Below are positions 15,651 through 23,757 of a stretch of DNA of 39,615 nt, piece by piece. The position numbers and the translations under genes are program-made. Source of the DNA: Parvibaculum sp040882025 (GTDB lineage: Bacteria > Pseudomonadota > Alphaproteobacteria > Parvibaculales > Parvibaculaceae). The notes below the pieces were generated by a model, which made no database searches, was not told where the DNA came from, and saw only the letters and a program-made list of their open reading frames with translations. The first letter of the stretch is position 1, and each line of letters begins with the position of its first letter. The stretch covers positions 1 to 39,615 of the forward strand of contig NZ_JBBECC010000037.1 of the NCBI RefSeq assembly GCF_040882025.1. The letters are read 5' to 3'.

Positions 15651-17030
15651 ATGCGAATTCGGAAATACGACAGAGAGTTCTCGCGCCGGACTTTCATGGA
15701 AAAGTCCCTGAAGGGGATCGCCACCGCCGGCGTCCTGGCCCCGCTTTGGCCGGAAATCGCCAGATCGGGCACGATCGACAAAGTCTACCCCGACGAGTTG
15801 CTTTCGATCGAGATGTATACGAAGGGGCAGGTCAAGCCGGGCGATGTGATCACCGCGGACAATGTCGAGGCGGTCAAAGATCTGCTCGATCCGATCGCCT
15901 ACCGGCAAGTCAAGGAAATGGGCCGGCGTATCAATATCGTCGAAACGACCCGCGATGTAACAAAGCTCTATCCGCATGAGTATCTCGAGGCGACGCTCCG
16001 CAACGCGGGCCGTGCGCGCTTCGATACCGATGGCAATGTCGTTACTGATGACGGCAAGCCATGGATTGGCGGCAATCCGTTTCCGAATGCCCAGACGGGT
16101 GAGGAGGCCTTCAGCAATCTGACGCTGTCCTGGGGCCGGCACGACGAGTCGGTCTATGCCGTGCGCGACTGGGATATTTCACCGGGCGGCACGCTGTCCT
16201 ATCAGTACGATTTCGTCTGGGCCGAGCAGAACACGGTCGGCCTCGTCAATAAGTCGTCGCCCTATCAGGCTGGCGACGAAGACAAGCTGCGCTATCAGGC
16301 GGTCTGGTTCACCTCGCCGACCGATGCGCGGGGAACGGCCTTCCTCAATACCTGGCACTACGACCAGCGCAAGTTCCCGGACCTGCTCGGCTACCTGCCG
16401 GCCTTCAAGCGCGTTCGCAACTTCCCGACCAACCAACGCTTTGAGCCACTGGTTCCCGGCATCACGATCTTCCTGTCGGACGCCTGGGCGGCCGGCGACC
16501 CGATGCTCACCTGGGGCAACTACAAGGTCATCGGCACGAAGCCACATCTGGGCGCCGTTTCGGGCAACTGGACCGGCAAGACGAACGCAAACTGGGAACG
16601 CGAAGTTCACGGGGGACCGCAGGGTCAGACTTTCTTCGAGGACTACAAGGAGCTGATCCCCGAAGTGCTGGTGGTCGAGGCCGAACCCATCGGCTATCCG
16701 CGCGCACCGGTCGGCAAGAAGCGCGTCTATATCGACGTTCGAAACATGATGTTCGTGTCCTACCTCACCTATGACCGGCGCGGCGAAATCTGGAAGTCCT
16801 TCGAGCCGGCATTCAGTCAGTACCAGGACGGGGATGCGAGCTTCATGGACGGCGGCCATCCGCTCTGGTCATGGACCCATGTGCACAGCCACGACGTGCA
16901 GTCGAACCGCATGAGCCGTTTCGTACAGGCGAAGCAGATCACCGGCGGCTTTGGCCCGGAATACAACATCGGGCCGAGTATCTACGACAGATACCTGACG
17001 GCTCAGGCCATACGGCGTTTCGGAACATAG
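15651..17030 (+). CDS. DUF1329 periplasmic protein with Tat signal (first paralogue)
   Basis: This 459-aa protein starts at ATG 15651 after a very strong GGAGGAGGAAGGA ribosome site, 42 bases beyond the RND gene. The N-terminus has a twin-arginine motif, SRRTFMEK, and a hydrophobic stretch GIATAGVLAPLWP, so it is likely exported folded. The body matches the DUF1329 family (conserved YPDELLSIE, DLLDPIAYRQ, PWIGGNPFPN, LPAFKRVRNFPTNQRFEP, LSDAWAAGDPMLTWGNY). DUF1329 proteins are predicted to have a LolA/LolB-like lipid-binding fold, but their function is not established. The protein is paralogous to that at 20061-21437. With the RND pump and the DUF1302 outer-membrane protein it could be a periplasmic carrier. 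That role is inference. Confidence 0.85.
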   Translation: MRIRKYDREFSRRTFMEKSLKGIATAGVLAPLWPEIARSGTIDKVYPDELLSIEMYTKGQVKPGDVITADNVEAVKDLLDPIAYRQVKEMGRRINIVETTRDVTKLYPHEYLEATLRNAGRARFDTDGNVVTDDGKPWIGGNPFPNAQTGEEAFSNLTLSWGRHDESVYAVRDWDISPGGTLSYQYDFVWAEQNTVGLVNKSSPYQAGDEDKLRYQAVWFTSPTDARGTAFLNTWHYDQRKFPDLLGYLPAFKRVRNFPTNQRFEPLVPGITIFLSDAWAAGDPMLTWGNYKVIGTKPHLGAVSGNWTGKTNANWEREVHGGPQGQTFFEDYKELIPEVLVVEAEPIGYPRAPVGKKRVYIDVRNMMFVSYLTYDRRGEIWKSFEPAFSQYQDGDASFMDGGHPLWSWTHVHSHDVQSNRMSRFVQAKQITGGFGPEYNIGPSIYDRYLTAQAIRRFGT

Positions 17031-17040
17031 GAATCGGCGC

Positions 17041-17061
17041 GGCGCCGGATTGTCCGGCGCC
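17041..17061 (+). other. Intercistronic stem-loop
   Basis: GGCGCCGGA (17041-17049) and TCCGGCGCC (17053-17061) form a perfect 9-bp stem with a TTG loop, ten bases after the DUF1329 stop. No T-run follows. It lies 10-25 bases ahead of the next ribosome site and could stabilise the upstream message or tune expression of the YCF48-like gene, which also has a weak TTG start. Confidence 0.65.
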
Positions 17062-17085
17062 GTTCCTGTTCCAGGAGGAGCTGTC

Positions 17086-18030
17086 TTGAAGATAACCGTT
17101 CTCGCAGTACTGGCCCTTGTTCTGGCACCGGTCATCGCCACCGCGGCGGCGACAGGCAACGACCCGTCGGTCAGACATCAGGGCACGTCGCATGATGCGC
17201 TGTTCGACGTCGTATTCGACGGTGCACGGGGCGTTGCCGTCGGCAGCGGCGGTACGGTGCTTGAGAGTGATGATGGCGGAAAGAGCTGGACGCACGGCGT
17301 TCGTCCTGACACTGAGCTGGCCTTGTTGGGCGTCGTCGCGAAGGGTGACCGACGTTTTGTTGTCGGGCAATCCGGGCAAGTATTTCGTTCAACGGGACGT
17401 GCATGGACATCGCTTGAAAGCGGAACCGAGGAGCGTCTCTTCGCTGTCGCGCTGGGCGATGGCAGATCGGTTGTCGTTGTCGGTGCCTTCGGAACTATTC
17501 TGGTTTCGCGTGACGATGGCGAAAGCTGGTCGCGTGTTGAACTCGACTGGACGTCCATTCTCGGTGACTACCTCGAACCGCATTTCTACGCGGTGCATAT
17601 CGACGGCGACATCGTGACCGTCGGCGGTGAATTCGGTCTGGTTCTTCGATCCACGGATAGGGGAACGACATGGCGCGTCGCGCACAAGGGCGACGCCTCG
17701 ATCTTCGATCTCGCTTTCAACGGCAGGGCCAAGGGTCTGGCGATTGGCCAGAACGGGCTTGTTCTTCGCACCGAAGACGGAGGCACAAGCTGGCGTCGTA
17801 TGGCGCCGCTGGGAGAAACCAATCTGCTCGGCGTCTGGCTGTCCGGCGAACATGCGTTGGCAGTCGGTATCCGCGGTGCGTTTTCCAGCCGCGACGGCGG
17901 GCGCACATGGAAGACATTGACGGCGAGCGACGTCGATACCGCCTGGTACCAGGCAGTCGCTTCGCCGGATGACCGCGACACGCCCGTCGCGGTCGGCCAT
18001 CGAGGACGCGTTCTTGAGATGATGGAGTGA
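17086..18030 (+). CDS. YCF48-like / Asp-box beta-propeller secreted protein
   Basis: This 314-aa protein starts at an unusual TTG (17086) placed seven bases after AGGAGGAG. No in-frame ATG gives the signal peptide MKITVLAVLALVLAPVIATAAA, so the TTG choice is favoured. The mature part carries repeated Asp-box (BNR) motifs, at least DDGGKSWT, DDGESWS, TDRGTTWR, EDGGTSWR and RDGGRTWK, typical of a YCF48/HCF136-type propeller. Those proteins assist assembly of membrane complexes in photosynthetic organisms. In heterotrophs the fold is common beside RND/DUF1329/DUF1302 genes, and its role there is unknown. A scaffold or assembly role for the neighbouring envelope complex is possible. Confidence 0.82.
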   Translation: MKITVLAVLALVLAPVIATAAATGNDPSVRHQGTSHDALFDVVFDGARGVAVGSGGTVLESDDGGKSWTHGVRPDTELALLGVVAKGDRRFVVGQSGQVFRSTGRAWTSLESGTEERLFAVALGDGRSVVVVGAFGTILVSRDDGESWSRVELDWTSILGDYLEPHFYAVHIDGDIVTVGGEFGLVLRSTDRGTTWRVAHKGDASIFDLAFNGRAKGLAIGQNGLVLRTEDGGTSWRRMAPLGETNLLGVWLSGEHALAVGIRGAFSSRDGGRTWKTLTASDVDTAWYQAVASPDDRDTPVAVGHRGRVLEMME

Positions 18031-18095
18031 GCCGCTGGTCGGCTCGGGGATTTTTTGGTTCCGACGGGTTCGGATTATCCAAGGGAGGGGAGAAG

Positions 18096-19919
18096 ATGTC
18101 TCGTAAACCTATCTCGGCCGCAGGAGGGCTTCTGGCTTGCGCGGTGTTGACACTGGGGGCGATTTCTTTCGTACAGGAAGCGGGCGCCGTCGACTTCAAC
18201 GTTCAAGGATTTATTCGTCAGGAGCCGGCGATCAAGCTCACCGACGAGGAGAATCCCTTCAACCAGCGGGGCAACCTGTACAACGGGGTGACCGTGACGC
18301 AGGATTCGACCCTGCTAAATCTGATCCCGGGCTTCCCGCCGGTCGGCTTTCCGCCCGGCAGCGTGTCGGTGACAAATCGCCCTATTAGCGGCGCCGACAA
18401 CGACCTCAATCTGATGGCGACCCGCATCGAGGTCGATTTTCAGGCAAGTGTGAACCAGAACTGGACGGGCTTCGCTCGCCTGCGTGGCTATTTCCAGCCG
18501 GATGTATTTGACAGCTACGGCGATCCGGAATTCTTTGCCACACCGTTCTGGGGGGGCGATCGGGCGACTTTGTTCGAAGTCAACGGCAAGAACTACATGA
18601 TGGATCTGCCGTCGTTGTACCTCGACTATTCGGATGGCCCGCTCTGGGTGCGCTTCGGCAATCAGCAAATTGCCTGGGGCGAGTCGCTTTTCTTCCGCGT
18701 GCTCGACGTGCCGAACGGCCTCGATTTGCGCCGTCACCTTCTGCTCGATCTCGTCGCCGAAGAATTCGCCGACGAGCGCGTCTCGTCGCCGGGCGTACGC
18801 GGCTCGTACCGCATTTCGAATGATCTCGAAATTGAGGCGTTTACGCAGTTGTTCAACCCGTCGGTACTGGCAAATCCCGACACACCCTACAACGTGATCC
18901 CGTCGCAGTTCACGATCCATCAAGAAGAAGGCTTCGACGACGCCAAGGGCGCAATGAACGTCGGCACTCGCGTACAGGCACAGTTCGGTGACGTCGCCGT
19001 TCAGGCGATCGCCGTCAACCGCCGCAATCCGGACGGCGTTTTCCACTGGACGGAGTCGGGCGTCAATACAGACATTCCCGGCTTGCCGGGTAGCGGCGCC
19101 GTGCTCGCCATGACGCCGTTTGAAGTCAGCTCCACCGGCGTCTATTCGGCGGCCGAGTGGTTCACCTACGCCGGCATGGCCCGCCTGAACGGCTTCACTG
19201 GATTTAACGCGGCCGTAAACGAGTTCCCGGCGACCGCACTTCTCAATGCGGCGCCCGTGCCCAATCAAGCGTTTGCGGCCGCCGAACTGGATTACTTCTT
19301 TCAGTTGACGCCGCTTCGGGGTCACATCACGCGCATTTACCAGCGTGAAAACATCTTCGGTCTCGGCGCCAACTATATTGTCAAGGCGGGGCCGGAATCG
19401 TTCTTCGATCAGCTGGTGATCCGCAGCGAGTTCACTTACACGCCGGACAAGAAGTTCACCAGCCCGGATCTGAGCCGCACTCTGATCGAGGAGGACGAAT
19501 ATGTCGCCTCGCTGGTCTTCGAGAAATATCACCGCTTCACGCAGGAATTTCCGGCGACATTCATGGTGCTGCAATATCTGCACAAATCGGAGAGCGATCT
19601 GTTCGGCCGTCACCTGAGCGGCATGGGCGCGACGGGCGACAGGACAACGGGCCTGCCGAGCGGCGAAAACTCCTTCAATGCCGTCGCCTTCGCGGTTCAG
19701 CAGCCTTTCCCGAATCTGATCTGGCGGGCCGACTTCTCGGTTCTCTACGACATCAACGGCGGTGCTCTGATCCAGCCCGGCCTCAAGTGGAAGCCGAACG
19801 AGGCCTGGACCGCCGAAGTCTTTGCCAACATCGCGCTGAGCGACGGCGGCAACGACGACATCATCGATACGATCGACTGGGCAGACGAACTGGCATTCCG
19901 CATTACCTACCAGTTCTGA
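18096..19919 (+). CDS. DUF1302 outer-membrane beta-barrel protein
   Basis: This 607-aa protein starts at ATG 18096 after AAGGGAGGGG; an earlier frame start at 18027 overlaps the preceding gene and lacks a signal peptide. The N-terminal hydrophobic segment (GGLLACAVLTLGAISFVQEAGA) is a signal peptide. The mature protein is rich in alternating aromatic strands and ends LAFRITYQF, the terminal Phe typical of BAM-inserted barrels. It matches the DUF1302 family, usually about 550-650 aa, seen in degraders of steroids, terpenes and alkanes, with unknown substrate. It is the only outer-membrane component of this cluster, so it is the likely entry or exit point for the compound handled by the RND transporter and the DUF1329 proteins. 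Confidence 0.85.
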   Translation: MSRKPISAAGGLLACAVLTLGAISFVQEAGAVDFNVQGFIRQEPAIKLTDEENPFNQRGNLYNGVTVTQDSTLLNLIPGFPPVGFPPGSVSVTNRPISGADNDLNLMATRIEVDFQASVNQNWTGFARLRGYFQPDVFDSYGDPEFFATPFWGGDRATLFEVNGKNYMMDLPSLYLDYSDGPLWVRFGNQQIAWGESLFFRVLDVPNGLDLRRHLLLDLVAEEFADERVSSPGVRGSYRISNDLEIEAFTQLFNPSVLANPDTPYNVIPSQFTIHQEEGFDDAKGAMNVGTRVQAQFGDVAVQAIAVNRRNPDGVFHWTESGVNTDIPGLPGSGAVLAMTPFEVSSTGVYSAAEWFTYAGMARLNGFTGFNAAVNEFPATALLNAAPVPNQAFAAAELDYFFQLTPLRGHITRIYQRENIFGLGANYIVKAGPESFFDQLVIRSEFTYTPDKKFTSPDLSRTLIEEDEYVASLVFEKYHRFTQEFPATFMVLQYLHKSESDLFGRHLSGMGATGDRTTGLPSGENSFNAVAFAVQQPFPNLIWRADFSVLYDINGGALIQPGLKWKPNEAWTAEVFANIALSDGGNDDIIDTIDWADELAFRITYQF

Positions 19920-20060
19920 GACCGGTCAATCGAAGGCTCCGCCCGGAGCGTCGGCGCAGGATATCAGGCCTTTTCAGGATGAGGCGCTGTGTCCCCCCAA
20001 AGCGTACCGGCGATCCGGGCGGATGCCGTTCCGGTATGAAAATACCCGGCGGAGAAGCTG

Positions 20061-21437
20061 ATGTATTTGCGGCGCTACACGCATGATTATTCTCGCCGCC
20101 TGTTTCTGGAACGGCTGGCGGCCGGTGTCGTCAGTCTCGGTGTGACGGCGCCGCTCTGGCCGGCCCTGGCCGCGCAGGGCGATGCGTCGCGTGCTTATCC
20201 GGACGAGCTTCTGTCGATCGAGGGCTACACGAAGGGCGCCATCTCGACGGGCGGCAGGATCGACGCCGGCAATGTCGATCTCGTGAAGGATCTGCTCGAT
20301 CCGATCCGCTATCGCCAGATCAAGGAGCTTGGCCGTATCCTCGAAATCGTGCCGCCGACCACGGAACTGATGGAACTCAGTCCCTGGGAATATCTGGAGG
20401 CGACGTTCCGCAACAGCGGGAAAGCGCGCTTCGACGCACGTGGCAATGTGGTGACGGAGGAGGGCGAGCCCTGGATCGGAGGCAATCCGTTTCCGAATCC
20501 GAAAAGCGCCCTGGAGATTTTCGCCGGTTTGACGCTGAGCTGGGGTCGCCACGACATCTCGGTCTATGCGACGAAGGAATATGACCTCGCACCCAACGGC
20601 TCGATCGACTACCGCTACGAGTCTGTCTGGGCCGAGCTTGCTCCCGTAGGGCGCGTCGCGGTCGATCCAATGCCGTACTGGACGGAGTTCAAGGACAAGC
20701 TGCGTTTCCAGTCGGTCGCCTTCACCTATCCCAATGAGGAGAAGGGTACATCGTTCCTCAACATCTGGTCTTACGACCAGAACGAATTTCCTGAGCTCTA
20801 TGGTTATCTTCCCGCATTCAAACGCATTCGGCGTTTTCCGACCAATCAGCGCTTCGAACCGCTGATAGCGGGTTCGACGCTATACTTGTCCGACGCGTGG
20901 GCAGCCGGCGATCCACTGTTGACCTGGGGCAACTACCGCCTTGTGCATCAGGGGCCGGCGCTGGCGGCGCTCTCAGGCGGCTGGGCAGCCGATCATCCGA
21001 ACTGGGAACACAAGACCCATGGCGGCCCGAACGGCGACAGCTTCTGGGATACGAAGGTGCAACTCGTGCCGGAGGCGCTTGTCGTCGAGGCGGAACCGGT
21101 GATGTTTCCGCGCGCACCGGTCGGCAAGAAACAAGTCTGGTTCGACGCGCGGACATTGTTGCCCTTTGTGATGGTGTCGTTCGACCGCAAGGGCAAGGTG
21201 TTCCGGTCCTTCGACGGGGCGTTCTCCCAGTACCAGCAGGGCGATGCCGTCGTGATGGATGGCAAGCACCCCTATTGGTCATGGACTCATGTTCACGCCC
21301 ACAACATCCAGACCAATCGCATCACCCGGCTTGAGCAGGTGCGCCAGGTCAGAGGCGGTCACACAATGATGGTCAACGACCAGTCGGCTTATGACCGCTA
21401 TCTGACGACCCATGCGCTTCGCCGTCTCGGCATGTAG
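20061..21437 (+). CDS. DUF1329 periplasmic protein with Tat signal (second paralogue)
   Basis: This 458-aa protein starts at ATG 20061 with GGAGAAG upstream, 141 bases after the DUF1302 gene. It aligns end to end with the protein at 15651-17030 and shares long blocks (YPDELLSIE, VKDLLDPI, PWIGGNPFPN, LTLSWGRHD, NQRFEPL, LSDAWAAGDP, and a C-terminal WSWTHVHxHxxQxNR), so the two are paralogues from a duplication that flanks the YCF48-like and DUF1302 genes. It keeps a twin-arginine motif, SRRLFLE, followed by a hydrophobic stretch. Two diverged carriers could serve import and export, or two ligands. A His-rich segment near residue 410 (THVHAHNIQTNR) is conserved in both and could bind a metal. 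Confidence 0.84.
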   Translation: MYLRRYTHDYSRRLFLERLAAGVVSLGVTAPLWPALAAQGDASRAYPDELLSIEGYTKGAISTGGRIDAGNVDLVKDLLDPIRYRQIKELGRILEIVPPTTELMELSPWEYLEATFRNSGKARFDARGNVVTEEGEPWIGGNPFPNPKSALEIFAGLTLSWGRHDISVYATKEYDLAPNGSIDYRYESVWAELAPVGRVAVDPMPYWTEFKDKLRFQSVAFTYPNEEKGTSFLNIWSYDQNEFPELYGYLPAFKRIRRFPTNQRFEPLIAGSTLYLSDAWAAGDPLLTWGNYRLVHQGPALAALSGGWAADHPNWEHKTHGGPNGDSFWDTKVQLVPEALVVEAEPVMFPRAPVGKKQVWFDARTLLPFVMVSFDRKGKVFRSFDGAFSQYQQGDAVVMDGKHPYWSWTHVHAHNIQTNRITRLEQVRQVRGGHTMMVNDQSAYDRYLTTHALRRLGM

Positions 21438-21443
21438 ACGTAC

Positions 21444-22565
21444 TCACTCCGCTGGCATGACGCGCAGCAGGCTGCCGTTTTCCTTGTCCGTCAGCAGATA
21501 GAGATAGCCGTCGGGTCCTGCGCGCACCTCACGGATGCGCTGGCCAAGTTCGCCGAACAGCTCTTCCTGGCCGGCGACGGCCCCATCGACAAGATGAACG
21601 CGGCGGACGTGCTGTCCCGCCAATGCGCCGACAAAGAGGTCGCCTCGCCATTGCGGAAACCTGTCGCCCCGATAGAGGGTGAAGCCGGCCGGCGCGATCG
21701 ACGGTGTCCAATGCAGCAAAGGCTGCTCCATGCCTTCATATTCGACAAATGGCGAAATGCGCGCGCCGGAATAGTCGATCCCGTGGGTGATCACGGGCCA
21801 GCCATAATTCTTGCCGGGTTCGATGACGTTGATTTCGTCGCCGCCCTGTGCCCCGTGCTCATGGGCGTAAACGCGGCCGGTTGCGCTATCGTGGAGAATG
21901 CCCTGCACGTTGCGATGACCGTAGGACCATATCTGCGGCAACGCATCATCGCGTCCAACAAATGGATTGTCCGCAGGCACGCTGCCATCGTCGTTGATGC
22001 GGATGATCTTGCCCAGATGATTATCGAGCATCTGCGCATGCTCGCGATAATCGAAGCCATCGCCGGTCGTCACAAGCAGTGTGCCATCCGGCAGGAAGAG
22101 CAGCCTGCCGCCATAATGAACGGGTGTATCCTTCAGCGGCTCGACCTCGAAAATCACCTCAAGATCGTGCAGCGAAGCGCCGTCAAACCGCGCCCGCGCA
22201 ACACGCAATGCGTTGGCGCCCGCCGTGCCGTGCACATAGGACAGATAGAGCAGGCGGTTTGTAGCGAAGTCGGGATGGAGGACGGCGTCGAAGAGACCGC
22301 CCTGGCTGCGGAAAAACACAGGCGGTATACCGGCCACCGGATCGGGCGACAGCGTGCCATCCTTGATCGATCTGATCTGGCCGCTCAGCTCGACGACGAG
22401 CATCGACCCGTCGGGCAGGAATGTCAGGCTCCAGGGATGATCGAGCCCCTCGGCAACCGGCACGATCCGGTAGTCGGCGGCTGCAGGCTCCTGGGCAATT
22501 GCCGCCCCGGCAAGCGCTCCCGACAAAGAAATCGTCAGCGCAAGGCCCAGTATCCGTTTGCTCAT
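21444..22565 (-). CDS. PQQ-dependent aldose sugar dehydrogenase family protein, secreted
   Basis: This 373-aa protein has the signal peptide MSKRILGLALTISLSGALAGAAIA and then a six-bladed propeller of the soluble glucose/aldose dehydrogenase (YliI/Asd) family. Typical stretches are GLDHPWSLTFLPDG near residue 40, TPVHYGGRLLFLPDGTLLV, SYGHRNVQGI, and HEHGAQGGDEINV followed by GKNYGWPV. It would oxidise sugars or alcohols in the periplasm using PQQ. No PQQ biosynthesis genes are in the window. It is convergent with the second DUF1329 gene, with six bases between stops, and divergent from the small membrane gene at 22636. Confidence 0.88.
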   Translation of the reverse strand: MSKRILGLALTISLSGALAGAAIAQEPAAADYRIVPVAEGLDHPWSLTFLPDGSMLVVELSGQIRSIKDGTLSPDPVAGIPPVFFRSQGGLFDAVLHPDFATNRLLYLSYVHGTAGANALRVARARFDGASLHDLEVIFEVEPLKDTPVHYGGRLLFLPDGTLLVTTGDGFDYREHAQMLDNHLGKIIRINDDGSVPADNPFVGRDDALPQIWSYGHRNVQGILHDSATGRVYAHEHGAQGGDEINVIEPGKNYGWPVITHGIDYSGARISPFVEYEGMEQPLLHWTPSIAPAGFTLYRGDRFPQWRGDLFVGALAGQHVRRVHLVDGAVAGQEELFGELGQRIREVRAGPDGYLYLLTDKENGSLLRVMPAE

Positions 22566-22635
22566 TTGCCTGATTCCCGTCCCCTATGCTTCCATTCTGT
22601 GCAATCCTAGCGTGAGATCGGGGCAGAAAGAAATC

Positions 22636-23082
22636 ATGAGGGCGAAAATGTGGGTCTTGAGGGTGGTGCTGGCCTTTGTTCTGGCGGTGATCGTTGCGAC
22701 GGTGCTCGGCGCGGTCGCGCATACGCAGTTCGTTCTGGCACGCCTTTCGGGCCTCGGTGTCGACATATCGTTGGGTGAACGGCTGTCGACGACGCTGCAC
22801 GATATCGTCGGCATGGCGCCGCTCTTCGGCGCGATCGTCGGTTCGGGCTTCATCGTCGCAATGGCCGCCGCCGCGCTGGTCTACCGGCTGGCCGGCATCC
22901 AGCGGACGTTGATTTATACGGTCGCGGGCGCGATCTCGCTATGCGTGACGCTGCTGGTGATGAATTCGGTTTTCGAGATCACGGCCATCGCCGGGGCGCG
23001 CTCGACGCTCGGCTTCCTTGCCCAGATGGCGGCCGGCGCCGTCGGCGGTCTGACCTTTGCAAAGGCACTGCCGGCGCGGTGA
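22636..23082 (+). CDS. Small four-helix membrane protein of unknown function
   Basis: A 148-aa protein results from ATG 22636, eight bases after AGAAAG. The upstream in-frame start at 22558 lies across the divergent gene's start and is less likely. There are four hydrophobic segments: about 5-27 (VLRVVLAFVLAVIVATVLGAV), 58-82, 88-112 and 120-142. The loop between the first two (ARLSGLGVDISLGERLSTTLHDIVG) is probably periplasmic. I do not recognise a family. It shares the promoter region with the PQQ-type dehydrogenase and precedes the TRAP transporter by 130 bases, but nothing ties it to either function. Confidence 0.72.
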   Translation: MRAKMWVLRVVLAFVLAVIVATVLGAVAHTQFVLARLSGLGVDISLGERLSTTLHDIVGMAPLFGAIVGSGFIVAMAAAALVYRLAGIQRTLIYTVAGAISLCVTLLVMNSVFEITAIAGARSTLGFLAQMAAGAVGGLTFAKALPAR

Positions 23083-23211
23083 ACGCCGAAAAAGTACTGT
23101 TGCGTTCCGGTTTCGGGTCGCAGCAATTCGGATGCTTGCCGTAGCTGAAAATCTTGCCTCTTTGCGTCAGCCGGTGCAGCCTGTGGACATGGCGGGGCGG
23201 CAACGTCACGC

Positions 23212-23757
23212 ATGTATCACTGCCGGAACTGCGGGGTATCGCGTTTGCCTGGAGCGGTAAAAGCCTATGTCAGATATGTCGAGGCGGTGAACCGCGTGGT
23301 CGGGCGCCTGGCGATGTACCTGATCTTCGTAATGATCGGCATCCTGCTCTATTCGTCCTTTTCCCGTACCTTTTACAATGTACCCATCGTCTGGGTGATG
23401 GAGATGGGCCAGTTTCTGCTGGCCGCCTACTATCTGCTGGGCGGGGCCTATGCCATGCAGATCGACGGCCACGTCAGGATGGACCTTCTCTACGGCCGGC
23501 TGTCGCCGCGCAGGAAGGCCTTCACCGACACCATCACCGCGTTCTTCCTGATCTTCTACCTGGTGGTCCTGCTGATGGGCGGCATATCGAGCACCGAATA
23601 TGCGCTCACCTACGGCCAGAAAAACTACACCGCCTGGGGGCCGCCTCTGGCGCCCATCAAGATCATCATGACCGTCGGCATCGGTCTGATGCTGCTGCAG
23701 GCGGTCGCAATCTTTTTCCGGGACCTTGCGCGCGTTCGCGGTGAGGAGCTCGAATGA
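23212..23757 (+). CDS. dctQ: TRAP transporter small membrane subunit (DctQ)
   Basis: This protein of up to 181 aa has four membrane segments in the DctQ pattern: MYLIFVMIGILLYSSF, a segment around QFLLAAYYLLGGAYAM, then FFLIFYLVVLLMGGIS, and IMTVGIGLMLLQAVAIFF. The stretch QIDGHVRMDLLY is the family signature after helix 2. The start is uncertain: ATG 23212 has only a weak GGCGGGGCGG upstream, and the Cys-containing first 16 residues look atypical, so a later start such as TTG 23245 is possible. Its stop overlaps dctM by four bases (ATGA). With DctM and DctP it forms a sodium-driven uptake system for an organic acid. Confidence 0.88.
   Translation: MYHCRNCGVSRLPGAVKAYVRYVEAVNRVVGRLAMYLIFVMIGILLYSSFSRTFYNVPIVWVMEMGQFLLAAYYLLGGAYAMQIDGHVRMDLLYGRLSPRRKAFTDTITAFFLIFYLVVLLMGGISSTEYALTYGQKNYTAWGPPLAPIKIIMTVGIGLMLLQAVAIFFRDLARVRGEELE

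Noticed and set aside
13035..16142. 1035-aa minus-strand open frame opposite the RND and DUF1329 genes
   Set aside because: The sequence is His/Asp/Arg/Gln-rich low complexity with no domain, while the plus strand has clear RND helices and a DUF1329 protein.
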